From assembly GCF_000251105.1 (NCBI RefSeq), contig NC_017034.1, forward strand, positions 248,001-312,000: a stretch of DNA of 64,000 nucleotides. Direction: 5' to 3'. The notes beneath the pieces were generated by a model that ran no database searches, was not told the DNA's origin, and was given only the letters and a program-made list of their open reading frames with translations. The DNA is from Methanocella conradii HZ254. GTDB lineage: Archaea > Halobacteriota > Methanocellia > Methanocellales > Methanocellaceae. The position numbers and the translations under genes were made by a program. This document shows, in pieces, positions 59,541-64,000 of this stretch. Position 1 is the stretch's first letter; every line of letters starts with the position of its first letter.

Positions 59541-60662
59541 TTATATCCTTGATGCTTTGGTAAGCGTGGGCACCACTATCCTGAAGTAGTGGGTGAGCAG
59601 CACGAGCACTATCGCGCCTATGAAGAGCCCGGCGATGCCGAACACGACCGGCCCGAGAATATAGGCGAACATCAGGAGGCCGGTGTTCACCTGTCCGCTG
59701 GCTATGAACGGCCTGATAAAAAGCTCGGGCAGCGTCTGGACGAAGACGAGGACGGCGGCGGCCATGAAGATGCAGTAGGATATGCTTGTGATGAACGTCC
59801 CCGCTGCCAGCGAGCTTATCAATATGTACAGGAATAGCGGCACGGTGATGAGGTACATGCCCACGACTGGCACGAGCGCCGAGACCCCGCACAGGATACC
59901 CATGAGTATGGGCGAGGGTATGTCCATGGACGGCGGTGCGAAAACGTTTAGAGCGCTAAAGACGATGGCGGCCACTATGGCGAAGAACACGATGCTCAGC
60001 ACGTTGCCGAAGAAAATCTTTTCGAGGTCCTCGTCCACCGCCTTAAAGTATTTTCCCAGCATGCGGTCGTGCTCCTGTATAATGTCGGGAAACGTGGACG
60101 CCACCCAGGACTTTATCCGCTCATCGTCCCGTATGAGGTAAAAGGCGATTACGAGCATGAGGAATACCTTGAAGATGACGTCCACTACCGTGCCCCCTGT
60201 GGCTACGAGAAGATGCTGCAGGCTGGCTATGGAGCCGCCATAGCCGGGCAGCATCCCGTACCAGTCCTCCGGTACGCTAAAGTCGCCGGACACGACTTTC
60301 TCAATCGTCAGGTTATGCTGCGCGACCGCCATGCTCAGGTTCGATAAAGGGCCTGGGGATATCGACTGGAGTCCCATGCCAGCCACCAGTGAGCTGAACT
60401 GCGATAGTGCGGCGAGTAGCGTGTAGCCTATGATGAGGAGCAGGGGGAGCACGAGCAGAAACATGCACGCTGCCACGAGTAGCGAGTCGTTCTTGATGTA
60501 CGGCCTCAGCCTGCGCTTTATGGGCCTGGCTATATAGTATATAAAAATCGCGTATACTATTACCGCGAGGAAAGGCCACGCCACCCATAGCAATAGCAAT
60601 ACCAGCGCTACGCCGAAGATTACCCATTTTGCGTCATACGCCCTCTTGAATATCCCCTGCAT
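59541..60662 (-). CDS. AI-2E-type family permease (UPF0118)
   Basis: A 373-aa membrane protein with about eight TM helices and the family end block (VFGIAGLFIGAIVLVLLTHY). Members have been proposed as autoinducer exporters or Na+/H+ antiporters; the substrate in archaea is unknown. Co-transcribed with DUF2085 protein B. Confidence 0.88.
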   Translation of the reverse strand: MQGIFKRAYDAKWVIFGVALVLLLLWVAWPFLAVIVYAIFIYYIARPIKRRLRPYIKNDSLLVAACMFLLVLPLLLIIGYTLLAALSQFSSLVAGMGLQSISPGPLSNLSMAVAQHNLTIEKVVSGDFSVPEDWYGMLPGYGGSIASLQHLLVATGGTVVDVIFKVFLMLVIAFYLIRDDERIKSWVASTFPDIIQEHDRMLGKYFKAVDEDLEKIFFGNVLSIVFFAIVAAIVFSALNVFAPPSMDIPSPILMGILCGVSALVPVVGMYLITVPLFLYILISSLAAGTFITSISYCIFMAAAVLVFVQTLPELFIRPFIASGQVNTGLLMFAYILGPVVFGIAGLFIGAIVLVLLTHYFRIVVPTLTKASRI

Positions 60663-60709
60663 CCTGTGTAGGTAAATGTTTATAACCTGAAAAACCTTAT
60701 GTATGGCTG

Positions 60710-60871
60710 ATGGTAAGCGACTTTTTCAAGGGCAAGAAGTGTGGCATCTGCGGGAAGGATGCCACAAAGGCGATGTTCGGGCGCTACCTGTGCGACTCTG
60801 AGGAGTGCTACTGGAAGGCCCGGGACTCCAGGGAGTGCATTGGCAAGACCATGAAGCCTTCAGGTAACTAG
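60710..60871 (+). CDS. Small Cys-rich zinc-ribbon-like protein
   Basis: A 53-aa protein with CGICGKDA near the N-terminus and LCDSEECYW...ECIGK after, giving two CxxC-like pairs that probably bind zinc. A TATA-like TGTTTATAACC at 60678-60688 is 25 nt before the start region, so the mRNA is nearly leaderless. The 3' end overlaps the next convergent gene by 4 nt. Too short for routine gene calling; function unknown. Confidence 0.7.
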   Translation: MVSDFFKGKKCGICGKDATKAMFGRYLCDSEECYWKARDSRECIGKTMKPSGN

Positions 60872-61563
60872 CGATTTTCATATCCTGGTTTAGATTGTGG
60901 TTTATCCGCCAGGTACATGCTCATCCCGAGCAGAGCGCCGGGGATCGCCCCTACGATGGTGAAGGTCACCAGGTAAGCAGCTAAAAGGGAGTCGAGCGCT
61001 ATTCCAACGAGATTCCCGATTACCGGGCTTATCAACGAGCCGATGCCGAAACCAATCGCCCCTGCCAACATGGATAAAATAACGTATAAAAAGGCATATG
61101 GAATGCTTTTCCTGGAGGTAAAGCCCTGAGCAATACCGTATGCGAATCCTCCCGACGCCCCTACAAATGTGAATCCTAAAACCAGCAGCCCTACATCAAG
61201 CTCGGGTTTTAACATGAATAACATGGCGTCTTTTTCACTTAAAATAAGATATAGCGGCAGATAGAGCGGAGATAATAATACGAGCGGATAGCTTAATATG
61301 GCAATAATCAAAAAGCCGATGACAAACGCGATTAAGCCCAACAATGGAAAAACTAGTATTTTCTTCATATCTTTAGAAGGTAATGCCAGGGCTACCCCAC
61401 CGATAATTCCCAGGGGTAATGCCCCGTATAAATAATAAAAAGGTGAAGTAAGATAATAAATAAACGACGAATAAATAATATACCCCCATATAGCGCCGCC
61501 TACACCGAACCCTGCCGCCCCAGATAAGGCATATTTAAACCACCCATTTTTAAGTAATTCCAT
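60868..61563 (-). CDS. Gly-rich membrane protein, paralogue A
   Basis: A 231-aa protein with about six TM helices, no recognised family. It is closely similar throughout to the protein at 62698-63372 (both begin with WxKYALSGAAGFGVGGAIWG and end AYLVTFTIVGAIPGALLGMS/I), so one is a recent duplicate. It follows a degenerate ORF with the KDEW tail at 61579. Confidence 0.75.
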   Translation of the reverse strand: MELLKNGWFKYALSGAAGFGVGGAIWGYIIYSSFIYYLTSPFYYLYGALPLGIIGGVALALPSKDMKKILVFPLLGLIAFVIGFLIIAILSYPLVLLSPLYLPLYLILSEKDAMLFMLKPELDVGLLVLGFTFVGASGGFAYGIAQGFTSRKSIPYAFLYVILSMLAGAIGFGIGSLISPVIGNLVGIALDSLLAAYLVTFTIVGAIPGALLGMSMYLADKPQSKPGYENR

Positions 61564-61578
61564 ACTATCCCCATCCTA

Positions 61579-61662
61579 TCATAAAAATGGAATTATCGTT
61601 TCTATCCACTCATCCTTATCTTTAATGTCATTCTGCAATTTATTCGCTACTTGCTCATCCAA
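61579..61662 (-). pseudogene. Fragment with KLQNDIKDK tail, remnant of a duplicated gene
   Basis: A 27-codon frame ending QVANKLQNDIKDKDEWIETI and a few more residues. The block NKLQNDIKDK is identical in the 102-aa protein at 62388-62696. It overlaps the end of the 240-aa gene in another frame and has only a TTG as start, so it is more likely the decayed end of a lost gene, or the shifted C-terminus of the 240-aa protein, than an active gene. Confidence 0.5.
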
Positions 61663-62377
61663 GCCCGAAGTTATTACCTATCTGTGAATCAATTTCCTCT
61701 TCACTAATAACGGTAATAGCACCATTTTTTCCAACCTTGACCTTCCATTTCTCAAGGGCGCCCATCAGTTCCTTCCACGAGTAAAAATCTATGACATACC
61801 CATCGTCTTCTAAAGACACGACGGGCGGCGTTATCACGCTTTTCAACCTCTCGCCCTGCATTCTTCTCGTTTCATCCTGATAAGTGCCATTAACGATGGA
61901 AAGCCCTGGTACGTCGGATACGTTATACAATAGCTTCCCTACCCCATATACGCAAGAGCTATTGACATAGGCGTTCGCCGCCAATAATGCTTTTGCATCC
62001 GAATCAACGCTGATATTCTCGCCTTTTACCACTTCATTGAACTCATCCGGCAAAGAATATGCCCTGTGATCCTCCCCCATGGCAATGACCACGTTACCGA
62101 TGCCTGGCAGAAACCCTCCGGTATAGCCGCGTACCCAATAGAGTGAATGATGCTGAAAAAAGGGATCATATTTTTGACCTATATAAACGCTATAGGGTAT
62201 GACAGTAAATGGAAAATCTTTCCAGAAAAAAACCTGCCTTGCCTTCGACTCGGCAATACCTTTATCGCCACTATAGCTCACGTGATAAACGTTAAAAATG
62301 TATATGAAGAGTAAAAAAGCAAGTAAAACCACTCCTAAACCGATCATCAGGTAGATTAGCTTTTTATTACTCTTCAT
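61655..62377 (-). CDS. Hypothetical membrane-anchored protein
   Basis: A 240-aa protein with an N-terminal TM anchor (KLIYLMIGLGVVLLAFLLFI) and an extracytoplasmic domain, not recognised. It contains YVNSSCVYGVGKLLYN and a PepSY-like C-terminal pattern (YVIDFYSWKELMGALEKWKV, GAITVISEEE). It lies between the 102-aa gene and membrane paralogue A on the same strand, with short spacers, so probably in one operon. Confidence 0.7.
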   Translation of the reverse strand: MKSNKKLIYLMIGLGVVLLAFLLFIYIFNVYHVSYSGDKGIAESKARQVFFWKDFPFTVIPYSVYIGQKYDPFFQHHSLYWVRGYTGGFLPGIGNVVIAMGEDHRAYSLPDEFNEVVKGENISVDSDAKALLAANAYVNSSCVYGVGKLLYNVSDVPGLSIVNGTYQDETRRMQGERLKSVITPPVVSLEDDGYVIDFYSWKELMGALEKWKVKVGKNGAITVISEEEIDSQIGNNFGLG

Positions 62378-62387
62378 ATCAATCTGC

Positions 62388-62696
62388 TCACAGTATGCTT
62401 AGCCGATTAGTAATCTCATCGACCAGGGATAACGCTTCAGCCTTTGTTGGTTGTGTCGGGTTATCAGGCTCATAATCGACGAGCCATTTCTCTAGCTTAT
62501 CCTTTATGTCATTTTGTAATTTATTCGTGGCGCCATTGCTGTCATTCTCGCTCAGCGTCTTTTCCACGGCATCTATCTTATTATGAAGCGCATTTCTGCG
62601 CTGCTCCGCATTCTTATCGAAGCCCTTATCCGGGATGGAATCGACCATGTCATGGAGCAGCTTTGTATTCGGGTCTAATTCCATTAGCGATTTCAT
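62388..62696 (-). CDS. Hypothetical helical protein (KLQNDIKDK family)
   Basis: A 102-aa charged, all-helical protein with no signal peptide, no Cys and no recognised domain. The central NKLQNDIKDK is repeated in the fragment at 61579-61662. It starts 1 nt after membrane paralogue B stops, so the two are coupled. Confidence 0.65.
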   Translation of the reverse strand: MKSLMELDPNTKLLHDMVDSIPDKGFDKNAEQRRNALHNKIDAVEKTLSENDSNGATNKLQNDIKDKLEKWLVDYEPDNPTQPTKAEALSLVDEITNRLSIL

Positions 62697-62697
62697 A

Positions 62698-63372
62698 TCA
62701 TGGCTTAGACGGTGATTTATCCGCCAGATACATAATCATCCCGAGCAGAGCGCCGGGGATCGCCCCTACGATGGTGAAGGTCACCAGGTAAGCAGCTAAA
62801 AGAGAATCGAACGCCATTCCGACGAGATTCCCGATCACCGGGCTTACCAGCGAGCCGATGCCGAAACCAATCATCCCTGCCAGCATAAACAAAAAGACGT
62901 ATAAAAAGGCATATGGAATGCTTTTCCTAGAGGTAAGGCCATAGGCAAGGCCATACGCGAGCCCCGCCAGATCTCCCATAAAAGCAAAACCTAAAGCCAG
63001 CGGCCCTACATATAGCTCGGGTTTTAACATGAATAGCCCGGCTTTTTCGCCGAAAATGTACAGCGGTAGATAGAGGGGGGAAAACAACATAATTGGATAA
63101 CTGAATATAGAGACGATCACAAAGCCGATGACAAAACTGATAACGCCCAGCAATGGAAAAAGCAGTATTCTCTTCAAATCTTTAGAAAATAATGCCAGGG
63201 CCACTCCGCCGATAACTCCTAGGGCTATTGCCCCGTAAAAATAATCAAAAGGAGAAGTAAGATAATAAATAAACGAAGAAAAAATAAGATATCCCCATAT
63301 AGCGCCGCCTACACCGAACCCTGCCGCCCCCGATAACGCGTATTTAAGCCATCCTACTTTAAGCAATTCCAT
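62698..63372 (-). CDS. Gly-rich membrane protein, paralogue B
   Basis: A 224-aa multi-TM protein, paralogue of 60868-61563. Differences cluster in the middle TM helices. It is followed at once by the helical 102-aa gene and preceded by a KDEW-tail fragment at 63395, mirroring the arrangement of paralogue A. Confidence 0.75.
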   Translation of the reverse strand: MELLKVGWLKYALSGAAGFGVGGAIWGYLIFSSFIYYLTSPFDYFYGAIALGVIGGVALALFSKDLKRILLFPLLGVISFVIGFVIVSIFSYPIMLFSPLYLPLYIFGEKAGLFMLKPELYVGPLALGFAFMGDLAGLAYGLAYGLTSRKSIPYAFLYVFLFMLAGMIGFGIGSLVSPVIGNLVGMAFDSLLAAYLVTFTIVGAIPGALLGMIMYLADKSPSKP

Positions 63373-63394
63373 GCTTACCTCTGTCTATAGTAAA

Positions 63395-63427
63395 TTAAAC
63401 TATCGTTTTTAGCCATTCGTCTTTCAT
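63395..63427 (-). pseudogene. KDEW-tail fragment upstream of paralogue B
   Basis: Ten codons reading MKDEWLKTIV and a stop, matching the KDEWIETI tail of the fragment at 61579-61662 and lying at the same place relative to the membrane protein. It is probably the last remnant of a gene present before the duplicated module was rearranged. Confidence 0.4.
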
Positions 63428-64000
63428 ATGGCGTTTATTGTATTTCCCGAGCCTGACAGTTTGATCGTATTTCCTATTATGCCTCCGTTAATGGTGTTTG
63501 CGGACCCTGAAACTCCTATTTCTCCAGGCAGAGTATAGAATATGCCATTGAAGATACTCTTACTCCCGGACATTTTTATACTATTGTTCGAGAAGAAAAG
63601 AATATCATCTACATAGGAGGTGCAATTATACTCTTCGCCGCTAACACCAATCCTCCCCCCGGCGATGATAGTAAACGTTCCTGTGATCTTATTTCCGCTC
63701 AAGGTAACATTGCCTGTCACGTAATACAGCCCGTCCAAAGCGAAGTTAGGTCCTGATACGTTTAGATCGTCATCGATGAAATGGTACTTCCCGCTGGCTT
63801 CTGCTGACAAAGCCTTTACCCCATCGGGCTTATAATCTTCTATAGCATATTGTAAAGGCATCGCCTTAGATGAAATCTTTATCGGCACATAAATGTTTTT
63901 ACTACCGGTACTCTGGGCATAGGACGAATATTCAGTCGCGCCATCCAATATATTGCCCGATCCGCTGATCTTAATCCCATCATTTGAATGGACTGCACCA
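63424..64000 (-). CDS. Polymer-forming surface protein, DUF7305-like (partial)
   Basis: The C-terminal 191 codons of a protein whose 5' end lies beyond the window; the frame stays open to base 64000 and reads AVHSNDGIKISGSGN at the edge. Repeated short motifs (KISGSGN, NVTLSGNKITG, IKMSGSKSIFNG, IGVSGSANTINGGIIG, IKLSGSGNTINAI) suggest a beta-helix like that of bactofilin-type or archaeal pilin-associated DUF7305 domains. It is likely exported and attached by a pilin-like N-terminus that is not visible here. Confidence 0.65.
   Translation of the reverse strand, partial: GAVHSNDGIKISGSGNILDGATEYSSYAQSTGSKNIYVPIKISSKAMPLQYAIEDYKPDGVKALSAEASGKYHFIDDDLNVSGPNFALDGLYYVTGNVTLSGNKITGTFTIIAGGRIGVSGEEYNCTSYVDDILFFSNNSIKMSGSKSIFNGIFYTLPGEIGVSGSANTINGGIIGNTIKLSGSGNTINAI

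Noticed and set aside
1..64000. CRISPR arrays, tRNA and rRNA genes
   Set aside because: No regularly spaced direct repeats, no cloverleaf with a GTTCRANYC arm and no rRNA-like conserved stretches were seen. A tRNAscan or Rfam run could still find intron-containing or degenerate cases.

Overview
The window is archaeal and most likely from a methanogen of the Methanocellales/Methanosarcinales side of the Euryarchaeota. The evidence is the gene set: CDC48/VAT ATPase, membrane-anchored LonB, Sec61-beta, SecF-SecD order, TiaS, the Trm-G10 methyltransferase, type II GAPDH, AMP phosphorylase, Tfx, class II HMG-CoA reductase, a COG1395 XRE regulator and [NiFe]-hydrogenase maturation genes. Archaeal TATA boxes lie about 25 nt upstream of many starts, several of them apparently leaderless. 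No rRNA, tRNA or CRISPR array was seen, and no tnpB or other transposase gene.

Layout. 1-8.6 kb: peroxiredoxin, bactofilin-like protein, HypF, two winged-helix regulators with a Ski2-like helicase, a PIN protein facing an RHH-like small protein, and a zinc-finger protein. 8.6-20.3 kb: AMP phosphorylase, a secreted DUF5667-like protein, CDC48, a polyprenyl synthetase, SecF/SecD, a YkgJ-type Cys-cluster protein, Usp, then a solitary TnpB-type guide-RNA-like scaffold and an RNB exoribonuclease with dsRNA-binding-like domains. 20.3-24 kb: a secreted subtilisin and a surface protein. 24-29.6 kb: a molybdenum/formate block (two MoeA, an MFS transporter, Tfx, FdhD). 29.5-36.8 kb: HMG-CoA reductase, EngB, Sec61-beta, an amidohydrolase, Usp, a 4-CBS protein, TiaS, an XRE regulator.

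36.9-44.4 kb is a cell-surface region: an RND exporter overlapping an S-layer-type NEW3 protein; a membrane-sensor regulator broken by one base in an A6 run; two tandem copies of a structured RNA, the second masking the ribosome binding site of a secreted transglutaminase-like protein that apparently starts with ACG; and a duplicated-domain surface protein. 44.7-49.3 kb: LonB and the TldD/TldE peptidase pair. 49.4-51 kb: a secreted protein made of two protease-propeptide-like (I9) domains, a lipoprotein gene cut by a MITE-like inverted repeat, a second guide-RNA-like scaffold, and an unidentified multi-hairpin RNA candidate. 51-60.9 kb: UPF0210, an ACT protein, Trm-G10, an orphan Mrp/Nuo-like antiporter subunit with a hydrogenase maturation protease, acylphosphatase, GAPDH, a secreted homologue of Bacillus spore-coat transglutaminase (Tgl), two DUF2085 paralogues and an AI-2E-type permease. 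60.9-64 kb: a duplicated membrane-protein module with decayed fragments and a partial polymer-forming surface protein that runs off the end.

The strongest candidates for something undescribed are the tandem RNA element at 41.77-42.13 kb, with two mutually exclusive helices around a Shine-Dalgarno sequence, and the two tnpB-less guide-RNA-like scaffolds near 18.3 and 50.7 kb. The surface-protein processing genes (subtilisin, transglutaminase-like protein, Tgl homologue, tandem I9 protein) may share a role in cell-envelope remodelling, but that link is inference.
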